Source of the DNA: Planctomycetia bacterium
Lineage (GTDB): Bacteria > Planctomycetota > Planctomycetia > Pirellulales > UBA1268
Direction: 5' to 3'
Assembly (NCBI GenBank): GCA_010027105.1
Contig: RGVT01000008.1
Coordinates: 1-21,562 of the forward strand
DNA: 21,562 nt
A program made the position numbers and the translations under genes. Below, piece after piece: positions 14,288 through 20,843 of this stretch (the first letter of the stretch is position 1; the number at the start of each line of letters is the position of its first letter). Under the pieces are notes generated by a model. The model did no database searches. It was not told the DNA's origin and was given only the letters and a program-made list of their open reading frames with translations.

Positions 14288-14989
14288 ATGCCCGTCACGC
14301 TCACCTGGACCGGCCACGCCACCTGGCTCATCGACACGGGCCATGGCGTGCTCCTGGTCGACCCGTTCTTCGACGAGTGCCCGACGGCCACGATGCAGGC
14401 CAAGGACGTCGAGTGCGACGCGATCCTGATCACGCACGCCCACTTCGACCACGTGGCCGACGCGGTGGCGATCGCGAAGCGGACCCGGGCGACCGTGTTC
14501 TGCAATTTCGAGATCGCGCAGTGGCTCGGGAAGCACGGCGTCGCGAAGACGCAGCCGATGAACCTCGGCGGCCGCGTGCCGGTGCCGGGGGGCACGGCGC
14601 GGATGGAGATCGCCCACCACTCGTCGAGCTTCGCCGACGGCACCTACGGCGGCAATCCGGCGGGCTGGCTCCTCGACGTGGGCGGAAAGCGGATCTACGT
14701 CGCAGGCGACACGTGCCTGTTTTCCGACATGGAGCGGATCGGCCGGGCCGACCACGCCGGCCGCGGCCTCGACGTGGCCATCCTGCCGATCGGCGACCTG
14801 TTCACGATGGGGCCGGACGACTCGCTCGCCGCGATCGAGTTGCTCAGGCCAAAGGTCGTGCTGCCGAGCCACTACGACACCTGGCCCCCGATCGAGCAGG
14901 ATGCGGCCGCGTGGGCGCAGGCGGTGCACGCCGGGAAGCTTGCCGCGGCGCACGTGCTCGCCCCCGGCGAGTCGTTCGAGGTGCCGTGA
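14288..14989 (+). CDS. MBL-fold metal-dependent hydrolase (UPF0173-like)
   Basis: A 233-residue metallo-beta-lactamase-fold hydrolase. It begins TLTWTGHATWLIDTG, as do UPF0173 proteins. The metal motif HAHFDH is at residues 50-55, with a further histidine in IAHHSSS, an aspartate in YVAGDTCLF and a final histidine in LPSHYDTWP. An in-frame ATG at 14159 would add 43 residues translated from the dispersed repeat, so ATG 14288 is chosen; GGAG lies about 12 nt before it. The substrate of the family is not known. It converges on the Rieske gene, separated by a hairpin. Confidence 0.88.
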   Translation: MPVTLTWTGHATWLIDTGHGVLLVDPFFDECPTATMQAKDVECDAILITHAHFDHVADAVAIAKRTRATVFCNFEIAQWLGKHGVAKTQPMNLGGRVPVPGGTARMEIAHHSSSFADGTYGGNPAGWLLDVGGKRIYVAGDTCLFSDMERIGRADHAGRGLDVAILPIGDLFTMGPDDSLAAIELLRPKVVLPSHYDTWPPIEQDAAAWAQAVHAGKLAAAHVLAPGESFEVP

Positions 14990-15006
14990 CAGGGCTGGAG
15001 CCCTGT
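14989..15006. terminator. Hairpin between convergent genes
   Basis: ACAGGGCT and AGCCCTGT are inverted repeats overlapping the MBL stop codon and ending three bases before the Rieske stop. They could terminate transcription from both sides. There is no T-run. It may instead be a member of a genome-wide palindromic repeat family. Confidence 0.4.
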
Positions 15007-15008
15007 CC

Positions 15009-15356
15009 CTACTCTGCGCGCGGGAGTTCGACGGGGCGGGCCGGCGGCACGCGGACTTCGATGCTGTGGCCCACGACGCGGGTCTCGAAGACCTCGACCT
15101 TGAGTTGCGGGTTGTCGCACCACGCGCCGTCGGCGAGGCGGAACCGCCAGGCGTGCCAGGGGCAGGTGACGATGCCGTCGCAGAGCGGCCCCGAGCCGAG
15201 CGACGCGCCCATGTGCGGGCAGAGGTCGTCGATCGCCGCGTAGGCGGCGCCGTCGAAGAACACCGCCACGAGCCGGCCGGCCACCTCGAACGTGCGGCCT
15301 TCCCCCGGGGGGATGTCGCCCGCTTTCGCCACGGCGGTGAAGGGAATCTCGTCCAC
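15009..15356 (-). CDS. Rieske [2Fe-2S] protein
   Basis: A 115-residue standalone Rieske domain. The cluster ligands are C46 and H48 in LCPHMGASL and C65 and H68 in TCPWHAWRF, the spacing of dioxygenase-ferredoxin or NirD-type proteins. No signal peptide is present, so it should act in the cytoplasm as an electron carrier or as the small subunit of a reductase. The start is GTG 15356 (VDEIPFTAV); the frame runs further upstream into the HAD gene without plausible residues. It is divergent from the HAD gene, with only 23 bp between starts. No partner oxygenase or reductase is in the window. Confidence 0.88.
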   Translation of the reverse strand: MDEIPFTAVAKAGDIPPGEGRTFEVAGRLVAVFFDGAAYAAIDDLCPHMGASLGSGPLCDGIVTCPWHAWRFRLADGAWCDNPQLKVEVFETRVVGHSIEVRVPPARPVELPRAE

Positions 15357-15366
15357 GCTCCCGGTG

Positions 15367-15372
15367 TACCAT
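15367..15372 (+). promoter_or_regulatory. Candidate -10 box, leaderless start of HAD gene
   Basis: TACCAT ends seven nt before ATG 15380, the same geometry as at 6165-6178, with the shared context TAC(C/G)ATACGC(G/C)GCATG. No Shine-Dalgarno lies ahead of the ATG. Confidence 0.45.
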
Positions 15373-15379
15373 ACGCGGC

Positions 15380-16336
15380 ATGCACGACGCAGCCGACGGC
15401 ACCGCGGGCCGGACGTTTCCCGCGCCGGCCGATCGCACCCGGGCGACGACCGTGGGCACGAGGCTGCTCGTGCTCGACGTCGACGGCACCGTCTGCGACA
15501 GCCGCCACGAGGTCTCCGCCGCCGCCTGCGCCGGGGTGGCCCGCGTGCGGGCCGCCGGCATCGAAGTGATCCTCGCGACGGGCCGCCGCTACCGCGACAC
15601 GCTCCCCGTGGCGGCACGGCTCGGCGTCGCCGGCCCGCTCGTCACCGCGAGCGGCGCCCTCGTCAAGCGGCCGGGCGACCACGCCACGCTCCTGCGGGCG
15701 GCCTTCGAGCCGGAGGTGCTCGCCGGCGTGCTCGCCCTGATCGTGGAGCGGGGGCATGAGCCGGTCGTCTACACCGACAGCTATGCCGAGGGCTTCGACT
15801 TCCACTGCCGCGGCCTGCCCGATCCGAGCTCGGCCGGCGGCGGCGTCGCGCAGTATCTCGACTACAACCGCGCGCTCGCCTGCGTGCGGCCCGACCTCGA
15901 CCGCGCCCCGCCGGCCGGCGTGTTCGCGGGGTTCGCGATGGGTTCGCGGGAGGCGATGCTCGACCTCCAGACCGCGCTGCACGGCACCTGGCCGGGACGG
16001 CTGTCCACGCACGTGATCCGCAGCCCCCGCTACCGCGACTGGCTGTGCGAGATCGCGCCGGCGGGGATCACGAAGTGGTCGGGCATCCTCGCGGTGGCGG
16101 AGGGGCTCGGGATCGGCCCCGGGTCGATCTGCGCCGTGGGCGACGACGTCAACGACCTGCCGATGATCCGCGCCGCGGGCCTCGGGATCGCGATGGGCAA
16201 TGGCACGCCCGAAGTCCGGGAGGCGGCCGACCGCGTCGTGGCCGCGCACGACGACGGCGGCGTGGCCGAGGTGGCCGACATCCTGCTCGCCGGGCTTGCC
16301 CAGACCGCGCCGCCCCGCGCCCCACGAACCCGTTGA
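15380..16336 (+). CDS. HAD-superfamily hydrolase, Cof type (HAD-IIB)
   Basis: A 318-residue haloacid-dehalogenase-type phosphatase. Motif I is DVDGT with D33 as nucleophile and D35 as acid/base. Motif II is in VILATGRRY. The late lysine is in GITKWSGI, and motif IV is GDDVNDLPMI (residues 254-263), followed by IAMGNGTPEVREAAD, the Cof-family C-terminal signature. The substrate would be a small phosphorylated compound and cannot be named from sequence. About 28 residues precede the first strand; ATG 15380 is supported by the -10-like box seven nt upstream. A weak inverted repeat (CCGGCG/CGCCGG, 16345-16358) follows the stop. Confidence 0.88.
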   Translation: MHDAADGTAGRTFPAPADRTRATTVGTRLLVLDVDGTVCDSRHEVSAAACAGVARVRAAGIEVILATGRRYRDTLPVAARLGVAGPLVTASGALVKRPGDHATLLRAAFEPEVLAGVLALIVERGHEPVVYTDSYAEGFDFHCRGLPDPSSAGGGVAQYLDYNRALACVRPDLDRAPPAGVFAGFAMGSREAMLDLQTALHGTWPGRLSTHVIRSPRYRDWLCEIAPAGITKWSGILAVAEGLGIGPGSICAVGDDVNDLPMIRAAGLGIAMGNGTPEVREAADRVVAAHDDGGVAEVADILLAGLAQTAPPRAPRTR

Positions 16337-16391
16337 CCGGCCCGCCGGCGTGCGCCGGATCCTGCGGTGGCAGCCCCGTTCCGGGGTCTGC

Positions 16392-16397
16392 TATAGG
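16392..16397 (+). promoter_or_regulatory. Candidate -10 box of the 16430 gene pair
   Basis: TATAGG lies 32 nt before ATG 16430, after a CCCCG-TTC-CGGGG inverted repeat. The -35 is not convincing. Confidence 0.3.
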
Positions 16398-16429
16398 TCC
16401 GCCCCGCCTTCCGGGGCCAGGCCGCCCGC

Positions 16430-16915
16430 ATGGACCTCAAACTCCACCGTCCGCACGGCTCGTGCCACCACTCCGGCCGCCCCTTCGCGCCGGGAGAGAT
16501 CTTCTATTCGGCCCTCGTGCGCGCCGACACGGGGCTCGAGCGGGTCGACGTCGCCGCCGACCGCTGGCAGGGGCCGCCGGAGCGGGCGCTGGCGTGGTGG
16601 CGGTCGGCCCACCCGGCGGCCGCGAACGCAGGCCCCGAACTCGCGCCCGTGGACGCGCTGCTCGACGTCCTGGAGCGGCTCGACGGCCGGCCCGAGGATG
16701 CCCCGCTCCGCTACCTGCTCGCGCTCGAGCTCGTGCGCCGCCGCGTGCTGCGGCCCGTCGACCGGCCCGGCGAATCGTCACCCGACACGCTGCACCTCGG
16801 CTGCCGCCGCCGCGACGCCCGCTATCGCGTGACCGTGACGCCCCCCGATCCGCAGTCCGCCCCGGCGGTGCAGGATCGGCTCGTCGCACTGCTCTGGTCG
16901 GGGGACGCCGCATGA
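16430..16915 (+). CDS. Conserved-looking hypothetical protein
   Basis: A 161-residue cytoplasmic protein. The N-terminal segment GSCHHSGRPFAPGEIFYSALV, followed by DRWQGPPERALAWWRSAHP, has the look of planctomycete proteins with a C-x2-(S/T)GR-x5-GE-x-(F/Y)Y motif; this is from memory, not a search. A Leu/Arg-rich helical part follows (APLRYLLALELVRRRVL). Its stop overlaps the start of the next gene (ATGA), so the two are translationally coupled and probably act together. No catalytic motif is visible. Confidence 0.7.
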   Translation: MDLKLHRPHGSCHHSGRPFAPGEIFYSALVRADTGLERVDVAADRWQGPPERALAWWRSAHPAAANAGPELAPVDALLDVLERLDGRPEDAPLRYLLALELVRRRVLRPVDRPGESSPDTLHLGCRRRDARYRVTVTPPDPQSAPAVQDRLVALLWSGDAA

Positions 16916-17847
16916 GGGGCCGCTTTCCGGCGACGTTCGCCGCCATCGTGATCGCCGTCGCCTCGAGCGGTGCGAGCTGCCCGCAGGTGCTCCGCGGCTA
17001 CCAGGTCGGCACGATGCCCCTGCCGCGCACGCTCCCGCCGCGGGCCACGCTCGAGCAGGTGATCGCCGGCGTCCACGACAACACGCAGCGGGTGCGGAGC
17101 TACATGGCGCCGCAGGCCGTGCTCGCTGCCCGGGGCGTGCCGCGGCTCTCCGCGCAGGTCGCCTGCGAGCCGCCGCGCCGATTCCGGCTGCGTGCACAGA
17201 CGAGCGTCACCGGCAGCGAGCTCGACATCGGCAGCAACGACGATCTGTTCTGGCTCTGGATCCGCCGCCACCAGCCGCCGGTGATGCTCTTCTGCCGCCA
17301 CGACCGCTACGACGAGTCGTCGGCCCGGCGGCTGCTCCCCCTGCGGCCCGATTGGATGCCGGAGCTGCTCGGTCTGATCACCTTCCGCCCGGAGGACCGG
17401 CACGAGGGGCCCTTCCAGCTGCCCGACGGCCGGCTCGAGATCCGCACCCGCATGGCCGCGCCCGAGGGCGACCTGCTCAAGTCGACGCTGGTCGACGCCA
17501 CCACCGGGCTCGTCGTCGAGCAGCACCTGTTCACCGCCTCGGGGGAACGCCTGGCGAGCGTGCGCACGTCGCAGCACCGGGTCGATCCCCCCTCCGGCGC
17601 AGCGCTGCCGCGGTCGGTCGAGGTGTCGTGGCCGGCGGCAGGCGTCGACTTCCAGCTGCAGCTGACGGCGATCACGACGAACATGCCGGCGGGCGACCCT
17701 GGCCAGCTCTGGCAGATGCCGGCCTACGAGGGCTACGAGCCGGTCGATCTCGCCGACCCGGCTGTGCTCGTCACCCCGCCTGATCGCGGAGCTTCTGCCG
17801 CGCCCGCGACAGGGCCGGGCCGATCGAACCCACCGGCAGGCCGGTGA
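16912..17847 (+). CDS. Secreted LolA/LolB-like protein, probable lipoprotein
   Basis: A 311-residue exported protein. The signal sequence (about residues 4-24) ends ASSGASC, a weak lipobox. The mature part (DNTQRVRSYMAPQAVLAA, VACEPPRRFRLRA, LDIGSNDDLFWLWIRR, then repeated beta-strand-like stretches up to VDFQLQLTAITTNMP) has the layout of the LolA/LolB beta-sheet fold that binds lipoprotein acyl chains. That is inference from pattern only. The start overlaps the upstream stop by four bases. The last 77 bp overlap the convergent sigma-factor gene. Confidence 0.7.
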   Translation: MRGRFPATFAAIVIAVASSGASCPQVLRGYQVGTMPLPRTLPPRATLEQVIAGVHDNTQRVRSYMAPQAVLAARGVPRLSAQVACEPPRRFRLRAQTSVTGSELDIGSNDDLFWLWIRRHQPPVMLFCRHDRYDESSARRLLPLRPDWMPELLGLITFRPEDRHEGPFQLPDGRLEIRTRMAAPEGDLLKSTLVDATTGLVVEQHLFTASGERLASVRTSQHRVDPPSGAALPRSVEVSWPAAGVDFQLQLTAITTNMPAGDPGQLWQMPAYEGYEPVDLADPAVLVTPPDRGASAAPATGPGRSNPPAGR

Positions 17848-18391
17848 GCCGGCTGATCTCGCCGTAGCTGCGGGCCTCGAGGTGGTGCAGCCGCACGAGC
17901 CGTGCCTCCACTTCGTCGAGCGTCCCGAGCAGTGCCTCGATCGCCTCGCGGTCGACGACCTCGGCCACGTGGTCGTGGCGATCGGCCTGCTCCTCCGCGC
18001 CGCCGATCGCGACGGGTCGGCGGCCGCGCTGCAGCGACCGCACCACCACCCGCCGGGCGACGACCGTGAGGTAGGTCGCGAGGCTCGCGCGGCCGGCGTA
18101 GCCACGGAGCACGGCTGCGTCGTTCCGCAGCACTTCCACCAACACCTCGGCCACGAGATCGTCGCGGTCGCCGGGAGCGAGCGTCACCCGGTGGCGTGCC
18201 GCGACGCGGTCGACGACGTGGCCGAGCAGGCCGGCGAACCGGCCGACGAACTCGTCCCACGCCCCGGGGGCCGAGGCCAGGCAGGCATGGACGAGCCGCC
18301 GGTCCTGGAGACTGGGCGTCTCGGCCTGCGGCGGCGGGCCGCCGGGAAGGTCGGCGAGCGTGTTGGTGATGGCGGATGCGGTCGGGCTCAT
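17771..18391 (-). CDS. ECF-type RNA polymerase sigma factor
   Basis: A 206-residue sigma-70 family factor. Region 2 lies around residues 33-125 (VHACLASAPGAWDEFVGRFAG, DRDDLVAEVLVEVLRND, YAGRASLATYLTVVARRVVVRSLQR). Region 4 is a C-terminal helix-turn-helix (EARSYGEISRLTGLPVGSIGPALSRARQKLR), the usual promoter -35 reader. An in-frame GTG at 18412 would add seven residues; ATG 18391 is preferred. No anti-sigma factor gene adjoins it, so how it is controlled is not evident. A candidate promoter lies at 18424-18453. Its 3' end is antisense to the last 77 bp of the LolA-like gene. Confidence 0.87.
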   Translation of the reverse strand: MSPTASAITNTLADLPGGPPPQAETPSLQDRRLVHACLASAPGAWDEFVGRFAGLLGHVVDRVAARHRVTLAPGDRDDLVAEVLVEVLRNDAAVLRGYAGRASLATYLTVVARRVVVRSLQRGRRPVAIGGAEEQADRHDHVAEVVDREAIEALLGTLDEVEARLVRLHHLEARSYGEISRLTGLPVGSIGPALSRARQKLRDQAG

Positions 18392-18423
18392 GGCGACCCC
18401 GTCTACGGACACCCCTGAACCGA

Positions 18424-18453
18424 ATCATAGGGCCCACGGGCCGGGGCCTCCAA
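18424..18453 (-). promoter_or_regulatory. Candidate promoter of the sigma-factor gene
   Basis: TTGGAG (18448-18453) and TATGAT (18424-18429) are separated by 18 bp, each close to sigma-70 consensus. Transcription would start near 18417, about 26 nt before ATG 18391. Confidence 0.5.
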
Positions 18454-18506
18454 CGCCAATCCCCCGGGACGCCGGAAACCACCCGCCGCCGCGGCCTCCG
18501 GATTCG

Positions 18507-18535
18507 TTGACAGGGTTTCCCGATCCACCTACGAT
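18507..18535 (+). promoter_or_regulatory. Strong sigma-70 promoter of ferredoxin gene
   Basis: A consensus -35 TTGACA (18507-18512), 17-bp spacer and TACGAT -10 (18530-18535). The predicted start near 18542 gives a leader of about 59 nt. It is divergent from the sigma-factor promoter. Confidence 0.7.
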
Positions 18536-18600
18536 TCGCGCGGTCACGGTGCCCGACACACCGCCGCTTTCATCTCGACGCCCCCAGGAGCCAAGCCGTC

Positions 18601-18873
18601 ATGACGCACGTCGTCGCCGAACCCTGCTTCGCCTGCAAGTACACCGACTGCGTGGTGGTCTGCCCGGTCGAGTGCTTCTACGAGGGGGACCAGATGGTCT
18701 ACATCCACCCCGACGAGTGCATCGACTGCGAGGCCTGCGTGCCGGAGTGCCCGGTGGAGGCGATCTTCCACGAGGACAACCTGCCTGCCGAGTGGAAGGA
18801 CTTCAAGGCGCTCAACGCCGAGATGGCCCCGCAACTCCCGGTGATCACGGAAAAGAAAGAGCCGCTGTGCTAG
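18601..18873 (+). CDS. fdxA: 7Fe ferredoxin ([3Fe-4S][4Fe-4S])
   Basis: A 90-residue electron carrier. Cysteines at 9, 17 and 50 match the 3Fe-cluster ligands of Azotobacter ferredoxin I, and those at 21, 40, 43 and 46 match its 4Fe ligands, all shifted by one. The sequence CKYTDC, VCPVECFYEGDQM and HPDECIDCEACVPECPVEAIF is close to the FdxA consensus. AGGAG lies ten nt before ATG 18601. The promoter upstream is near consensus, suggesting steady high expression. Hairpin array 1 starts a few bases after the stop. Confidence 0.96.
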   Translation: MTHVVAEPCFACKYTDCVVVCPVECFYEGDQMVYIHPDECIDCEACVPECPVEAIFHEDNLPAEWKDFKALNAEMAPQLPVITEKKEPLC

Positions 18874-18908
18874 ATGTACGCAAAGCATCGGCATCCTGCC
18901 GGGCTGGG

Positions 18909-18995
18909 TACACGCGAAACATCGCCATCCTGGCGATTTTCGCTTGGCGAACCTCCGTTCGCTCTCGAGAGCCGGGCCTCCAGCCCGGCAACGCA
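18909..18995. repeat. 87-bp direct repeat, copy 1
   Basis: Identical base for base to 19160-19246. It contains three consecutive hairpins with TCC-centred loops: arms GCGAAA and ATCGCCA with a bulged C (18914-18943), GCGAAC/GTTCGC (18947-18962), and GCCGGGC/GCCCGGC (18971-18989). The palindrome GCTCTCGAGAGC lies between the last two. Confidence 0.9.
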
Positions 18996-18999
18996 TGGT

Positions 19000-19022
19000 G
19001 AGGGAAAGCCAAGGTTTCCCTC
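19000..19022 (+). repeat. GCCAAGG-loop hairpin, inner stem only
   Basis: Arms GAGGGAAA and TTTCCCTC enclose loop GCCAAGG. The 3' flank GCCTGAC is present but its 5' partner is missing, so only the 8-bp inner stem forms. The 33-bp segment 19000-19032 is repeated at 19103-19135, where the outer stem is complete. Confidence 0.75.
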
Positions 19023-19061
19023 GCCTGACGTGTGCTCGTCATCCAGGCGAGCTTTTCTCAC

Positions 19062-19091
19062 GCAAAGCATCGGCATCCTGCCGATCTTTGC
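19062..19091 (+). repeat. TCC-loop hairpin with covarying stem
   Basis: Arms GCAAAG/CTTTGC, a bulged C, then ATCGGCA/TGCCGAT around loop TCC. The layout is the same as the hairpin at 18914-18943, but three base pairs are changed on both sides. It is followed by the same TTGG. Confidence 0.75.
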
Positions 19092-19094
19092 TTG

Positions 19095-19132
19095 GTCAGG
19101 CGGAGGGAAAGCCAAGGTTTCCCTCGCCTGAC
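19095..19132 (+). repeat. 38-nt bulged hairpin, loop GCCAAGG
   Basis: Outer arm GTCAGGC pairs with GCCTGAC (7 bp). One unpaired G (19102) precedes inner arm GAGGGAAA, which pairs with TTTCCCTC (8 bp), around loop GCCAAGG. Confidence 0.8.
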
Positions 19133-19159
19133 GTGCGGTCGCCATCGTGGCGAGCTTGC

Positions 19160-19246
19160 TACACGCGAAACATCGCCATCCTGGCGATTTTCGCTTGGCG
19201 AACCTCCGTTCGCTCTCGAGAGCCGGGCCTCCAGCCCGGCAACGCA
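19160..19246. repeat. 87-bp direct repeat, copy 2
   Basis: A perfect copy of 18909-18995, displaced by 251 bp in the same orientation. The lack of any difference suggests recent duplication or conversion. Confidence 0.9.
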
Positions 19247-19370
19247 CAGTCACGCGAAGCATCGCCGGCGTGGCGAGCGGGCCTTGGGTCGTTCGATCGC
19301 GTCTTTTGTTCGTAGCCGCAGAGTGGCACTCTGCGGGATGCAGGGCGTCGCCCGCCTGGACGGCGGGCGC

Positions 19371-19408
19371 GGCATGCGAGGCGAACCTTGGCTTCGCCTC
19401 CGCATGCC
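19371..19408 (-). repeat. 38-nt bulged hairpin, loop GCCAAGG, inverted
   Basis: Read on the minus strand: outer arm GGCATGC with GCATGCC (7 bp), one unpaired G (19401), inner arm GAGGCGAA with TTCGCCTC (8 bp), loop GCCAAGG. It lies 36 bp beyond the HNH stop on that gene's coding strand, so it might also end that transcript. Confidence 0.8.
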
Positions 19409-19443
19409 CGAGCGTGAACGGGCCAGGATGGCCGTTCACACGC

Positions 19444-20118
19444 TCATTTCAAGTCGACGAGCCAGTAGGCGTTGTCGACGAAGCTCTTCCAGCTCTGATA
19501 CTTCGGGTTGCCGAGCTTGATCGAGAGCAGCGGGCTGCGCTTCGGCTTCACCGGGTGCCGGACGAGTTGCATCCGCGCCTCGTGGGGCGTGCGCCCCCCC
19601 TTGCGGACGTTGCAGGCGACGCAGGCGCAGACGATGTTCTCCCAGCTCGTGTTGCCGCCACGGCTGCGGGGCACCACGTGGTCGAGCGACAGTTCGCTCG
19701 TCGGGAAGTGCCGGCCGCAATACTGACACTGGTTGCCGTCGCGGGCGAACACGTTGCGGCGGTTGAACCGCAGCCCCTGGCGGGGACCCCGGTCGCAGGA
19801 GACGAGCCGGATCACCCGCGGGGCCTGGAGGTCGTACCCGACCGCCCGCACCCAGTCCTGATCGGGGGTGCGAAACCCCGTCCGGACCGACGACAGTTCC
19901 CGCCACGATTCGAACGGATAGGCGGCGTACTGGCCGTCCTCGATGTGCACCACCTCCGCCAGTTCGCGGAACAACAGCGCGATCGCCCGACGCACGTTCG
20001 TGATGTGAACGGCCACGAACGAGCGGTTGAGCACGAGGACGCTGAGGTTGAGCGCGCCCCCGGGCGACACCGTCGCCGGCTGCATTCCCATCGCGTTGGC
20101 CAGGGCCAGGGTCGACAT
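19444..20118 (-). CDS. HNH endonuclease
   Basis: A 225-residue protein with a C-terminal-half HNH nuclease domain. The zinc pairs are C131/C134 (CQYC) and C166/C169 (CVAC), the catalytic D146-H147 is in ELSLDHVVPRSRGG, and N161 is in WENIV. The basic segment NVRKGGRTPHEARMQL and PVKPKRSPLL follow. The N-terminal half (LSVLVLNRSFVAVHITNVRRAIALLF) is typical of a widespread bacterial HNH family of unknown role. ATG 20118 is chosen because the frame further upstream is low-complexity. A candidate promoter lies at 20169-20198. It has hairpin array 1 directly beyond its 3' end and array 2 about 540 bp on the other side, which may be coincidence. Confidence 0.88.
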   Translation of the reverse strand: MSTLALANAMGMQPATVSPGGALNLSVLVLNRSFVAVHITNVRRAIALLFRELAEVVHIEDGQYAAYPFESWRELSSVRTGFRTPDQDWVRAVGYDLQAPRVIRLVSCDRGPRQGLRFNRRNVFARDGNQCQYCGRHFPTSELSLDHVVPRSRGGNTSWENIVCACVACNVRKGGRTPHEARMQLVRHPVKPKRSPLLSIKLGNPKYQSWKSFVDNAYWLVDLK

Positions 20119-20168
20119 TGCACGGCTGCCTGCGGCGTCGTGGCTCGCACGAAAACCACGATGGCCGG

Positions 20169-20198
20169 AGTGTAGTCGGCCGCCGCCCTGCCTGCCAA
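20169..20198 (-). promoter_or_regulatory. Candidate promoter of the HNH gene
   Basis: TTGGCA (20193-20198) and TACACT (20169-20174) are 18 bp apart on the minus strand. The start would be near 20162, giving a leader of about 44 nt. Confidence 0.45.
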
Positions 20199-20328
20199 CT
20201 TTCCCGCCCCCTCCCCGCCCGCATGCCGAACGGGCGAACACTTGCCTTTCCCGCAGGTTGCGGGCAGACTCAGGTTGTCAGGCGGAAGCGTCGATCGTTC
20301 CAGCACCCGCTGAGCCCCGGAGCCATTC

Positions 20329-20661
20329 ATGCTTCATTACTCCTGCGACCTCTGCAAACGGCCGATCGATCCGCACGCCGACGTGCGGCACGTGGTGAAG
20401 ATCGAGGTCTTCGAGGCGGTGGAGGATGAGGGCGACGCCCTCTGCTGCAACCCGGAGACGGGGCGGGAGGAGGCCGATCACCTCGAGGAAATGCAGGGCC
20501 TGCTCGAGTCGATCGACGACCGCGACCTCGAGCGCGAGGGGATGTTCGGCGAGGGCACACACGCGTTTCGCTACGACCTGTGCGATGCCTGCCGGAGCCG
20601 GTTTCTCAAGAACCCCCTCGGCGTGAAGCCCGGCAAGAAGCTCGACTTCAGTCAAAACTAA
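20329..20661 (+). CDS. Small CxxC (zinc-binding-like) protein
   Basis: A 110-residue acidic protein with CDLC at residues 6-9 and CDAC at 85-88, a pair of knuckles that could bind one zinc. Between them are ALCCNPETGREE and a helical Glu/Leu-rich part (DHLEEMQGLLESIDDRDLE). It ends GVKPGKKLDFSQN. GGAG lies about eight nt before ATG 20329. It is probably a cytoplasmic planctomycete-type protein of unknown role. The 104-bp tandem repeats start at the base after its stop. Confidence 0.75.
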   Translation: MLHYSCDLCKRPIDPHADVRHVVKIEVFEAVEDEGDALCCNPETGREEADHLEEMQGLLESIDDRDLEREGMFGEGTHAFRYDLCDACRSRFLKNPLGVKPGKKLDFSQN

Positions 20662-20701
20662 TTTCCCGCCTGCAGGGCCTTCCATGGCCCCTGCAGGCGT
20701 G

Positions 20702-20739
20702 CGCGGCTGCGAGGCAAGCCAAGGTTGCCTCGAGCCGCG
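20702..20739 (+). repeat. 38-nt bulged hairpin, loop GCCAAGG
   Basis: Outer arm CGCGGCT with AGCCGCG (7 bp), one unpaired G (20709), inner arm CGAGGCAA with TTGCCTCG (8 bp), loop GCCAAGG. Confidence 0.8.
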
Positions 20740-20805
20740 ATGGCTCGCCCTCCAGGCGAGCCTCCTTTCCCGCCTGCAGGGCCTTCCATGGCCCCTGCAG
20801 GCTTG

Positions 20806-20843
20806 TGCGGCTGCGAGGCAAGCCAAGGTTGCCTCGAGCCGCG
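20806..20843 (+). repeat. 38-nt bulged hairpin, loop GCCAAGG
   Basis: The same hairpin in the second 104-bp unit. The outermost pair is T opposite G instead of C-G; all other pairs are kept. Confidence 0.8.

Larger units (their letters stand above)
18878..19440. repeat. Hairpin array 1 (non-coding)
   Basis: About 560 bp without a credible gene, filled with short inverted repeats. Some have a loop centred on TCC (18914-18943, 18947-18962, 18971-18989, 19062-19091 and second copies of the first three). Others have loop GCCAAGG (19000-19022, 19095-19132, 19371-19408). There are further palindromes at 19139-19153 (TCGCCA-TCG-TGGCGA), 19316-19336 (CCGCAGAGT-GGC-ACTCTGCGG) and 19350-19368. The array fills the space between fdxA and the convergent HNH gene. 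Open frames crossing it are made of repeat translations and were rejected. Confidence 0.85.

Noticed and set aside
18870..19439. Minus-strand open frame of 189 codons across hairpin array 1, and plus-strand frames in the same place
   Set aside because: The translation is made of reiterated repeat sequence, has no ribosome site and no protein-like composition. The DNA is explained by inverted and direct repeats.
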